NCBI RefSeq assembly: GCF_001428505.1
Contig: NZ_LMHU01000006.1
Coordinates: 186,712 to 250,711, forward strand
Direction of reading: 5' to 3'
DNA: 64,000 nucleotides
Origin: Terrabacter sp. Root181
GTDB taxonomy: Bacteria; Actinomycetota; Actinomycetes; Actinomycetales; Dermatophilaceae
A model generated the notes under the pieces. That model worked only from the letters and a program-made list of their open reading frames with translations. It searched no databases and was not told the DNA's origin. Shown here in pieces: positions 55,203 to 62,764 of this stretch. Every line of letters begins with the position of its first letter. The stretch's first letter is position 1. Both the position numbers and the translations under genes were made by a program.

Positions 55203-55964
55203 TCACTGGCCCATCGCGTGGACGCCGCCGTCGACGTGGATGATCTCGCCCGTCGTGGCGGGGAACCAGTCGCTGAGCAGCGCTGCGCAGGCCTTGGCCG
55301 CCGGCACCGGGTCGTTGACGTCCCAGCCGAGCGGGGCACGGTCGTCCCAGACCTTCTCGAACTGCTCGAAGCCGGGGATCGACTTGGCCGCCGTCGTGCG
55401 GATCGGACCCGCCGCGACGAGGTTGCAGCGCACGTCCTTGGGGCCGAGGTCGCGGGCGAGGTAGCGGTTCGTCGACTCGAAGGCGGCCTTGGCCACGCCC
55501 ATCCAGTCGTAGACCGGCCAGGCGAACTTCGCGTCGAAGGTCAGGCCGACGACGCTGCCGCCCTCCGTCATGAGGGGCAGGGTCGCGACGGCGAGCGACT
55601 TGAGGCTGTAGGCCGAGATCTGGAGCGCCGTCGAGACGTCCTCCCACGTGCCCTCGAGGAAGTTGAAGGCACCCTGCGGCGCGAAGCCGATCGAGTGCAG
55701 CACGCCGTCGAGCCCGTCGACGTGCTCGCGCAGGCGCTCGGCGAGCGTGTCGAGGTGCTCCTGGTCGGCGACGTCGAGCTCGATGACCACCGGGGTCTCA
55801 GGGAGCCGCTTGGCGATGGTCTGGGTGATCTTCATCGTCCGGCCGAACGAGGTGAGCACGACCGTCGCGCCCTCCTGCTGGGCGATCTTGGCCACGTGGA
55901 ACGCGATCGAGCTGTCCATGAGGACGCCGGTGATGAGGAGCTTCTTGCCTTCGAGGATTCCCAT
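55203..55964 (-). CDS. fabI: enoyl-[acyl-carrier-protein] reductase FabI/InhA type
   Basis: 253 residues, NADH-dependent reductase of the last fatty-acid elongation step. It has LEGKKLLITGVLMDSSIAFH (dinucleotide loop of the InhA type), LHSIGFAPQGAF, and the catalytic pair in FAWPVYDWMGVAKAAFES (Tyr and Lys six residues apart). GGSVVGLTFDA precedes the active site. The ATG at 55964 opens with MGILEGKKLLITG as in relatives. It is downstream of fabG on the same strand, 81 bp apart, with a CGGCATAC hairpin between. Confidence 0.94.
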   Translation of the reverse strand: MGILEGKKLLITGVLMDSSIAFHVAKIAQQEGATVVLTSFGRTMKITQTIAKRLPETPVVIELDVADQEHLDTLAERLREHVDGLDGVLHSIGFAPQGAFNFLEGTWEDVSTALQISAYSLKSLAVATLPLMTEGGSVVGLTFDAKFAWPVYDWMGVAKAAFESTNRYLARDLGPKDVRCNLVAAGPIRTTAAKSIPGFEQFEKVWDDRAPLGWDVNDPVPAAKACAALLSDWFPATTGEIIHVDGGVHAMGQ

Positions 55965-56015
55965 GCCTGCGACTTTCTCGAGTGGGTGGGGACGCTTGCT
56001 GCGCAAGGACGTTCG

Positions 56016-56034
56016 CGGCATACGGGAGTATGCC
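56016..56034. repeat. intercistronic CGGCATAC inverted pair
   Basis: Perfect 8-bp inverted repeat: CGGCATAC (56016-56023), GGGA loop, GTATGCCG (56027+1 to 56034). It lies 11 bp after the fabG stop and 52 bp before the fabI start. It may attenuate read-through or only be a tight pair of the window-wide motif. Confidence 0.8.
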
Positions 56035-56045
56035 GTGTGGTGGGC

Positions 56046-56819
<774 letters not shown>

Positions 56820-56827
56820 CTAACGGA

Positions 56828-56841
56828 CTACCGAACGGTAG
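56828..56841. promoter_or_regulatory. palindrome upstream of fabG, TetR-type operator candidate
   Basis: CTACCGAACGGTAG is a perfect 6-bp inverted repeat with an AA centre, 63 bp before the fabG start. Just downstream, on the minus strand, TTAGGTTT gives a possible -10, so the palindrome would overlap the -35 area. TetR regulators of lipid genes often bind such ACCG-CGGT sites. Confidence 0.55.
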
Positions 56842-56884
56842 ACAGCACGGTGCCGTAGGCGTGGGACGGGCTTATGGTTGAAGG

Positions 56885-57175
56885 GTGCCAAGAGCCAAGA
56901 ACGAACCGGTCGTCTACTCCGTCACCTCGGCGTCGACCTCCACGACGGACGACCAGGACCAGCGCGTCCGTCGCTACCTCACGATGATGGGCATCCGCAT
57001 CGTCTGCTTCGGGCTGGTCTTCGTCACTTCGGGCTGGCTGCGCTGGACCGCCATCCTGGCCGCGGTCTTCATCCCCTACGTCGCCGTCGTGCTCGCGAAT
57101 GCCGTGAGTCCCCGCCAGCCGGGCAGCATCCAGTCGGTCGTGCCCCGCGACGACACGCAGCGCCTCGAGCAGTGA
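56885..57175 (+). CDS. DUF3099 family membrane protein
   Basis: 96 residues. The conserved core is RVRRYLTMMGIRIVCFGLVF then GWLRWTAILAAVFIPYVAVV, two membrane segments (~35-53 and ~58-78). Short cytosolic tails on both sides. Function unknown in actinobacteria. GTG start with TATGGT at 56873-56878, 6 nt upstream. It overlaps the next gene by 4 bp (GTGA). Confidence 0.83.
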   Translation: MPRAKNEPVVYSVTSASTSTTDDQDQRVRRYLTMMGIRIVCFGLVFVTSGWLRWTAILAAVFIPYVAVVLANAVSPRQPGSIQSVVPRDDTQRLEQ

Positions 57176-57420
57176 ACGGACCGCTCTCCCTGTCCCCCAC
57201 GGACGGCGCCGTCGACGAGCACGTCTGCAGCGCCAAGGGATGCCGTGCGACGGCCGTCCACGCGGTCGTCTGGAACAACCCGAAGCTGCACACCGCAGGT
57301 CGCCGCAAGGTGTGGCTGGCGTGCGAGGACCACGAGAAGTCGCTCGCCGACTTCGTCGCCCTGAGGGGCTTCCTCATCGAGGTCGTCCCGGTCGGGGCCC
57401 TCACCGACGCCGACGGGTGA
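57172..57420 (+). CDS. small conserved protein with possible zinc site
   Basis: 82 residues. HVCSAKGCRATAVHAVVWNN and RRKVWLACEDHEKSLADFVA carry three Cys and several His that may bind zinc. Relatives occur next to DUF3099 genes in actinobacteria; some databases carry an unsupported acetone-carboxylase name. Cytosolic by composition. The GTG overlaps the DUF3099 stop, so the two are co-translated. Confidence 0.68.
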   Translation: MNGPLSLSPTDGAVDEHVCSAKGCRATAVHAVVWNNPKLHTAGRRKVWLACEDHEKSLADFVALRGFLIEVVPVGALTDADG

Positions 57421-57445
57421 CGGCCGCCGCCTGCCGGGACGCCGG

Positions 57446-58882
57446 TCAGAGCTGCGTGTTGAGGTAGCGCTGGAGCTGCGCGACGGTGCGGCTGTTCCAC
57501 GTCGTGGCGCCGTCGAGCGACATCCCGAGGTAGGTCTGCATCGCCGCCATGGAGCGCGGTCCCCAGACGCCGCCGACGGGCCCGGCGATCCGGGTCTGCA
57601 GCGCGAGGATCGTGGCTCGGTCGAACGTCCCGGTACGGGCGATGCCGAGCCAGCGCTGCAGGGCCGTCGTGGTCAGGGGGCCGAGGTATCCCGTGATCGG
57701 CAGTCGTGGCTCCAGCAGTCCGTACTCCGCCTTGACCGTGAGGACGCGCAGCACGGCGGTCTGGACCTTGGCCCGGAAGGCGCTGTCCGACGCCGCCCGT
57801 GCGCTCACGGCACCGACCATCGCCGGAACCACCGCCGGGTTCACCGTCAGGACGACGTCGCCGCCCGCACCGATGAAGTCCACGGCGCGCGCCGCAGGCG
57901 GCCAGTTGTGCACCTGGTAGGCGTTGCCGAGGTCGTCGCTGACCACGATGCCGGTGAAGTGGAGGTCGCCGCGGATCATCCCGCCGATCACCGTGGGCGA
58001 GAAGACCGCCGGACGTGCTGCGTCGATGAGCCGGTAGTAGGCGGACGAGACCATGAGTATCCGCGCTCCGCTGTTGACCGCTGCTCGGAAGGGTGCGATG
58101 TCTCCGGACGTCCGGGTCGTCACGGTGTCGGTGACGCCCGCAGAGGTGTCGGTGTTGCCCGTGACCCGGCCGAGTCCCGGGAAGTGCTTCGCCGTCATGG
58201 CGAGGCCCGAGGCCCCCATGGCCCTCAGGAACGTCGTGCCCTTGTCGGCGACGACCGACGGGGTGTAGCCGTACTCGCGCTCGTACCTGCCGATGGGCTG
58301 GTTCGAGCTGGCAAAGCTCTTCGCGACGGTGTCCATGACCGGTGCGAGGTCGACGTCGACGCCCGAGCGACGAACCTGACGCCCCCACGACGCCGCAGAC
58401 GCGTACAGCGCCGAGTCGGCCCACGTGCCCTGCGTCAGGGCCGTCGGCATCCGCGAGAACCCGGTCCCCTGCAGGACCTGGACGTAGCCGCCCTCCTGGT
58501 CCGTGGCGATGAGCAGGGGCACGGACGCGGTGGCGGACGCGTTCGCCAGGACGTCGGCATGGCTCGTCAGGGCGCGCACGGGAGGGGCGCCCGACGTCGT
58601 GCGTCCGGTGAGGACGAGATTGCCGACGTGGTAGCGGACGATGGCGCTCTCGGTGGCCGACCCGAGACCCGTCACCGGACCACCGACCGTGAACAGCTGC
58701 CCCACCCGTTGTGCGGACGTCATGCGGTCGTATGCAGCCTTGGCCTGCGCCGCAGGCGTCAGGGTGGATGCGACCGCCGCCCCAGAGCGGGGTGGCACTC
58801 CGACGCCGAGCGCGTCGAGTGCGCTGAGGAGCAGGAGCGTGCTGACTCCTGCTGTCACACGAGTGGTTCGTCGGGCACGCAT
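57446..58882 (-). CDS. secreted GH3-family glycosidase with peptidoglycan-binding-like tail
   Basis: 478 residues. An N-terminal signal peptide (~1-35, MRARRTTRVTAGVSTLLLLS) leads to the GH3 barrel (~45-360) with VPLLIATDQEGGYVQVLQG, then MTAKHFPGLGRVTGNTDTSA and GIVVSDDLGNAYQ (nucleophile Asp region). The KHFPGHG of NagZ-type enzymes is KHFPGLG here and the Asp-x-His dyad loop lacks its His. Two C-terminal repeats of ~45 residues (GPLTTTALQRWLGIARTGTF and GPRSMAAMQTYLGMSLDGAT) resemble peptidoglycan-binding modules. It probably acts on cell-wall or glucan material. Confidence 0.83.
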   Translation of the reverse strand: MRARRTTRVTAGVSTLLLLSALDALGVGVPPRSGAAVASTLTPAAQAKAAYDRMTSAQRVGQLFTVGGPVTGLGSATESAIVRYHVGNLVLTGRTTSGAPPVRALTSHADVLANASATASVPLLIATDQEGGYVQVLQGTGFSRMPTALTQGTWADSALYASAASWGRQVRRSGVDVDLAPVMDTVAKSFASSNQPIGRYEREYGYTPSVVADKGTTFLRAMGASGLAMTAKHFPGLGRVTGNTDTSAGVTDTVTTRTSGDIAPFRAAVNSGARILMVSSAYYRLIDAARPAVFSPTVIGGMIRGDLHFTGIVVSDDLGNAYQVHNWPPAARAVDFIGAGGDVVLTVNPAVVPAMVGAVSARAASDSAFRAKVQTAVLRVLTVKAEYGLLEPRLPITGYLGPLTTTALQRWLGIARTGTFDRATILALQTRIAGPVGGVWGPRSMAAMQTYLGMSLDGATTWNSRTVAQLQRYLNTQL

Positions 58883-58970
58883 GGCACTGCACCTGCCGTT
58901 CCTGGGCCTGCCGCGACGCACGTCCAGTCTAGGCCGCCGAGCCCGCCGTGAGAACGGGCCGAGCGCGCCG

Positions 58971-59993
58971 TCAGCCGCCGATGGCGGACATGGGGCGGTC
59001 GGGCTGGACGAAGCCCGGGTCCCCGATGCCGTGGCCACGGCGCTTGCGCCACATCTCGCCACGCATCAGACCGAGCAGCTCGTCGTCGGTGGCGCCCTCG
59101 CGCAGCGGCCCGCGCAGGTCCGTCTCGGTTGTGGAGAAGAGGCAGTTGCGCACCTGCCCGTCGGCGGTCAGGCGCGTGCGGTCGCAGGCAGCGCAGAACG
59201 GCGCGCTGACACTGGCGATGATGCCGACGGTCTCGGGGCCGCCGTCGATGAGGAACCGCTCGGCCGGGGCACTCCCCCGGTCGGCTGCCGGTAGGGGGGT
59301 CAGCTTCCAGCGCTGCGACAGGCGCTCGCGGATCTCGTCTGCGGAGATCATCTGGGCGCGGTCCCAAGCATGCTGCGCGTCGAGCGGCATCTGCTCGATG
59401 AACCGCAGCTCGTAGCCGCGCTCGAGGCACCACGCGAGCACGTCGGCGACCGACTCGTCGTTGATGCCGCGCATCGCGACGGCGTTGACCTTGACGGGCG
59501 TCAGGCCGGCGTCGGACGCAGCCTTGAGGCCGGCCTCGACGTCGGCGAGGCGGTCGCGACGGGTCAGCTGTGTGAAGGTCTCGGAGTCGATGGTGTCGAG
59601 GCTGACGTTGACCCGGTCGAGGCCGGCCTCCTTCAGCCCGATGGCCACCCGCTCGAGGCCGACCCCGTTCGTCGTCATCGCGATCTTGGGACGCGGCTCG
59701 AGCGCGGCGATGCCGGCGACGAGCTCGACGACCGAGCGACGCAGCAGCGGCTCGCCGCCGGTGAGACGGACCTGGGTGATGCCGTCGCGCACGAAGATGC
59801 CGATGATCCGCAGCATCTCCTCGTCCGTCAGCATCTCCGCCTTCGGCATCCACGGGAGGCCCTCGGCGGGCATGCAGTAGGTGCAGCGCAGGTTGCACCG
59901 GTCGGTGACCGACACGCGGAGGTCGCGGGCCACCCGGCCGAACTGGTCGGCCAGGCCGGCCGGTCGGACGCTCGGGTCGGGAAGGCGGGTCAT
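58971..59993 (-). CDS. moaA: GTP 3',8-cyclase MoaA
   Basis: 340 residues. This radical-SAM enzyme starts molybdenum-cofactor synthesis. The first cluster is in DRCNLRCTYCMPAEGL (C-x3-C-x2-C), the second in APFCAACDRTRLTADGQVRNC, and the C-terminal GG motif ends the protein (MSAIGG). The ATG at 59993 is used; TAGAGT lies 7 nt upstream (minus strand, 60001-60006). Other moa genes are not in the window. Confidence 0.94.
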   Translation of the reverse strand: MTRLPDPSVRPAGLADQFGRVARDLRVSVTDRCNLRCTYCMPAEGLPWMPKAEMLTDEEMLRIIGIFVRDGITQVRLTGGEPLLRRSVVELVAGIAALEPRPKIAMTTNGVGLERVAIGLKEAGLDRVNVSLDTIDSETFTQLTRRDRLADVEAGLKAASDAGLTPVKVNAVAMRGINDESVADVLAWCLERGYELRFIEQMPLDAQHAWDRAQMISADEIRERLSQRWKLTPLPAADRGSAPAERFLIDGGPETVGIIASVSAPFCAACDRTRLTADGQVRNCLFSTTETDLRGPLREGATDDELLGLMRGEMWRKRRGHGIGDPGFVQPDRPMSAIGG

Positions 59994-60369
59994 GAGCTCC
60001 ACTCTAGGCCGGGTATCGCAGCGACCGGTCGTGTCGTGCTGCCGATGTTGCCCCAGGCCATTGAACTGCGGTTGCGTGACGTGTGTCTGGTTGGTCAGGG
60101 CGACCGTGACTGGCCGCCTTCGGACCTCCTGCGAACAATTTTGGATTACGGGTCCGTCAGCCCGGGACCTCAGGCGCCGCTGCCGTCCTTGCGCGGTCGT
60201 CATCGTCCGGGAATACCCAGTTGAGGATGTTGGCCGATGTACTCAGAAGCAGCTGTATCTGACCGGCCAACGACCGGCCTGGGAGAGTCTCGGTCGGGCG
60301 GACGGTAGTCCGAAATGTGCGTCCCGGAAGCTCATCGTCATGCGGAGCCCGACCGGTGCGTGATGGCAT
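59994..60369. other. 376 bp without a supported gene
   Basis: The moaA leaderless -10 occupies the left end. The rest has lower GC in places (around GAACAATTTTGGATTACGG at 60132-60150) and short open frames on both strands whose products match nothing I know. No RNA gene is recognised. It may be residue of a lost gene. Confidence 0.5.
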
Positions 60370-60720
60370 TCAGCCTTTCGGCTTGTGTTTGCGTCCCTGC
60401 TTCCACCAGGTGGTGTCCAGGTGGTTGCCCTGCGCGTCCCATCGTTCCCAGGAGCCGTCCTTCGTGCCGTGGTCGAAGGCGCCCCTCTGGAGGAGCACCC
60501 CGCTGGCGCGGTACCAGGTCCAGACTCCGTGCAGCTCGCCGCGGTCGTATCCACCTTCGGAGCGGAGACGACCATCGCCGGCGACGTGGCACCAGTGCCC
60601 GACCCGATCGCCGTCGAGATACTCCCCGGTCATGGATCCGCCGTGGGGGTCAGGTTCGGACCATCGTCCCGACTTGCGTCCTGCGGCGTCGAAGGAGTTG
60701 GGGCGGTCCTCCGAGCTCAT
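60370..60720 (-). CDS. MORN-repeat (YwqK-like) protein
   Basis: 116 residues. Three MORN-type repeats are visible: KSGRWSEPDPHGGSMTGEYL, GHWCHVAGDGRLRSEGGYDR and GVWTWYRASGVLLQRGAFDH. The very basic C-terminus ends QGRKHKPKG. Similar proteins are sometimes called YwqK antitoxin, but no toxin is adjacent. The ATG overlaps the stop of the VOC gene (ATGA), so it is the last gene of the ArsR operon. Confidence 0.68.
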   Translation of the reverse strand: MSSEDRPNSFDAAGRKSGRWSEPDPHGGSMTGEYLDGDRVGHWCHVAGDGRLRSEGGYDRGELHGVWTWYRASGVLLQRGAFDHGTKDGSWERWDAQGNHLDTTWWKQGRKHKPKG

Positions 60721-61109
60721 GCGGGGCTGATGAGTTGGATCAGGTTGCCGCAGGTGTCGTCCAGGATCGCCGTGACCATGTCGCCCATCGCGGTCGGGGG
60801 TTGTATGAATCGGACGCCGTGCTGTTCGAGCTCACGGTGTGCGGCTGCGACATCGTCCACGGCGAAGGAGGTGTAGGGGATGCCGTCGGTGACCAGCGCA
60901 TCCTTGAAGGACTTCGCGGCCGGGTGCTCGTCCGGCTCGAGAAGCAGCTCGACACCGTGAGTGGCGCCGGGCTCGGCAACCGTCAGCCAGCGATGCTGTC
61001 CGAGGGGCACGTCGGTCTTCGGGATGAAGCCGAGCCGGTTGGTGTAGAAGGCGAGGGCCTTGTCCTGGTCGTCGACCAAGACACTGGTGACATGCAGTCG
61101 TGCGTGCAC
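60717..61109 (-). CDS. VOC/glyoxalase-family protein
   Basis: 130 residues, one VOC module pair. HVTSVLVDDQDKALAFYTNR (N-terminal beta-alpha) and TSFAVDDVAAAHRELEQHGV followed by GDMVTAILDDTCGNLIQLIS are typical. Metal ligands are not certain, so it may be a binding protein or a small dioxygenase/glyoxalase/resistance protein. It follows the ArsR gene by 10 bp and overlaps the MORN gene, forming a three-gene operon. Confidence 0.84.
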   Translation of the reverse strand: MHARLHVTSVLVDDQDKALAFYTNRLGFIPKTDVPLGQHRWLTVAEPGATHGVELLLEPDEHPAAKSFKDALVTDGIPYTSFAVDDVAAAHRELEQHGVRFIQPPTAMGDMVTAILDDTCGNLIQLISPA

Positions 61110-61119
61110 GGTGTCGCTC

Positions 61120-61395
61120 CTATCGCGTTGTCGGCCACCGCCGCGAGATCTCGAGTAGCGGCCGGGTGTTCAGGTGATGGATCTTCGTTCGACCCTCGCG
61201 ATGCGAGCGGATGAGGTCGACGTCCTCGAGGACCGTGAGGTGCTGGGAGATCGCTTGTCGCGTTGATGAGTTTCCGTGCTTCATGGCCAGGCGTGCGCAG
61301 ATGTCGAACAGCGTCAAGCCGTCACGCTCGAACAGCTCATCGAGGATCTGACGCCGCGTGGCATCCGCCAGCGCCCGGTACACATCTCCCACCAC
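61120..61395 (-). CDS. ArsR-family repressor
   Basis: 91 residues, a minimal winged helix. VYRALADATRRQILDELFER and TRQAISQHLTVLEDVDLIRS contain the recognition helix and turn typical of the ArsR/SdpR group. There is no CxC metal site, so it is not a classical metal sensor. GTG start. The palindrome just upstream at 61404-61423 is its likely operator, giving autoregulation of the ArsR-VOC-MORN operon. Confidence 0.86.
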   Translation of the reverse strand: MVGDVYRALADATRRQILDELFERDGLTLFDICARLAMKHGNSSTRQAISQHLTVLEDVDLIRSHREGRTKIHHLNTRPLLEISRRWPTTR

Positions 61396-61403
61396 CCCAA
61401 GAT

Positions 61404-61423
61404 AGGCAAGTGAGTGCTTGCCT
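61404..61423. promoter_or_regulatory. ArsR operator palindrome
   Basis: AGGCAAG-TGAGTG-CTTGCCT, 7-bp arms with a 6-nt spacer, 8 bp before the ArsR start. The GCAAG-n-CTTGC form is known for SdpR/ArsR-type sites controlling VOC or SRPBCC genes. Confidence 0.75.
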
Positions 61424-62119
61424 GTCCAGTGGTGCAGTCAGCAGGCTGGCCTCCCGCCGACACGGTCCCGCATGGGAACCTCATCCGGGAACCCCACAGC
61501 TCAGCAGGCCCACACCCGAACGCGCGTCCGCACGACCAGATCGCGACCGGCACCGTGTTCGAGGTCAGCAGCATCGCCCCAACCGTCAGCGCTCCAACCG
61601 TCAGCGCTCTCCAACCGTCAGCGCTCCAACCGTCAGCGCTCCAACCGTCAGGGCCAGAACCGGTGTGGCCGGACTCGCCGTCCAAGACTCGCTGCCGCGT
61701 CTGGACGTGGCGCCGGCCGCAACCCACGCAAGAGTCGCCGCTGATGTCGTCGGGCCCGGCGGACTGTCATCGGTGCCACCCGATCCTGCACTTGATGCTT
61801 CGCGTCGTACCCATGGCTCAGGATCTGGCCGGCTGACCTCATCTGTCTGTGCCCGTCGTGACACATCTGCGCGGGTCGCGCCCCCCGGGTGGGCGCCTTC
61901 AGCGTGCGACTGGCCTTGGCGACGAATGTGTCGCCGACCCCAGAGACTCTGGCGCTCTGCCCTGCTCAACGAGACGCTCAGGTCCGACGAACACCCCATG
62001 TGCGTCACTTTTCCGCGGGCCGGCCTGTTGGCGTCGGCAGGATCAACAGTCATGACTCAAGTCACCGTGCCACTGCTGCCGGGCGCCAGAAGGGTGCATC
62101 CACGTGGCACCGTTTACAG
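61424..62119. other. 696 bp without a supported gene
   Basis: No open frame here shows family features; those that exist read through the 15-bp repeats or are low-complexity in composition. The only structure is the tandem repeat at 61579-61651. This may be decayed coding sequence or an intergenic accumulation site. Confidence 0.5.
61579..61651. repeat. five tandem copies of a 15-bp unit
   Basis: Unit CCAACCGTCAGCGCT; copies begin at 61579, 61594, 61611, 61626 and 61641. The spacing is 15 bp apart from one 17-bp step carrying two extra bases. The last copy is cut after CCAACCGTCAG. The 2-bp insert breaks the reading frame, arguing against a coding repeat. Confidence 0.88.
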
Positions 62120-62509
62120 ATGACCTTGCCTGTCCTTCGGAGCGTCGATGCGATCACGATCCCAGTGCCTGGGTTGGACGAGGGACTCGCGTTCTACCGT
62201 GACCGGCTCGGCCACAAGTTGCTGTGGCGAAACGACGCAGTCGGGCAGGCAGGGCTGGCTCTTCCCGACAGCCGCGTCGAATTGGTGTTGAGCACGCGAC
62301 AGCAGATGGAACCCAACTGGCTGGTCGAGAGCATTGACACGGCCGTGCATGATCTCGTGGAAGCCGGCGCCAGTGTCGCAGCGGAACCCGCGACGATCCC
62401 TGTCGGCAGAGTGGCGGTCGTCATTGACCCCTTTGGCAATCCGCTCGTCCTCGTCGAGCTCACCGGAGGGTACGAGACCGCGACAGATAGAGGTGCCGAC
62501 GCGGAATGA
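62120..62509 (+). CDS. second VOC/glyoxalase-family protein
   Basis: 129 residues. VDAITIPVPGLDEGLAFYRD, LLWRNDAVGQAGLALPDSRV and VVIDPFGNPLVLVELTGGYE are VOC hallmarks; His and Glu ligands are not conserved enough to name an activity. The ATG at 62120 lies after GTTTACAG; the ribosome binding site is weak. Not an operon member; the ArsR operon is divergent, 724 bp away. Base use is less GC-rich than the surroundings. Confidence 0.75.
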   Translation: MTLPVLRSVDAITIPVPGLDEGLAFYRDRLGHKLLWRNDAVGQAGLALPDSRVELVLSTRQQMEPNWLVESIDTAVHDLVEAGASVAAEPATIPVGRVAVVIDPFGNPLVLVELTGGYETATDRGADAE

Positions 62510-62678
62510 CATACGGTCCGCCCCCCTGGAGCCTTAGCGCCCTTCCGCCGCGGAAGCGCTCCACCTGGATGGGGCGGGGCGAACTTGTTGCTTCCAGCAA
62601 TCGCAGGACTGCACGCTTCGGCGCAGCCTGCCTGACCTCGCGTACCCGCGGCTCGACCTCCTCACCGGGCGAGAAGCT

Positions 62679-62712
62679 GGCCCCCCACCCCGGGCGTCCA
62701 GGGGTGGGGGCC
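62679..62712 (-). terminator. terminator of the dipeptidyl-peptidase gene
   Basis: Stem of 12 base pairs with one bulged C (62679-62691 and 62701-62712), 9-nt loop, about 50 bp after the stop of the minus-strand gene. Confidence 0.7.
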
Positions 62713-62764
62713 GCTCGTACTGGAGGGCGGCGCTAGGGACTAGTGACTCCGCGTGCGCGCCGTA

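Noticed and set aside
60157-60369. Small minus-strand frame of 70 codons after the MORN gene
   Set aside because: No recognisable motif and no ribosome site; it lies in the empty gap and probably is not a gene.
60370-60720. Toxin-antitoxin label for the MORN protein
   Set aside because: No toxin-like neighbour; partners are a VOC protein and an ArsR repressor.
61414-62053. Open frames reading through the 15-bp repeats on both strands
   Set aside because: The 2-bp insertion breaks the repeat frame and the rest of the predicted products shows no family feature or ribosome site.
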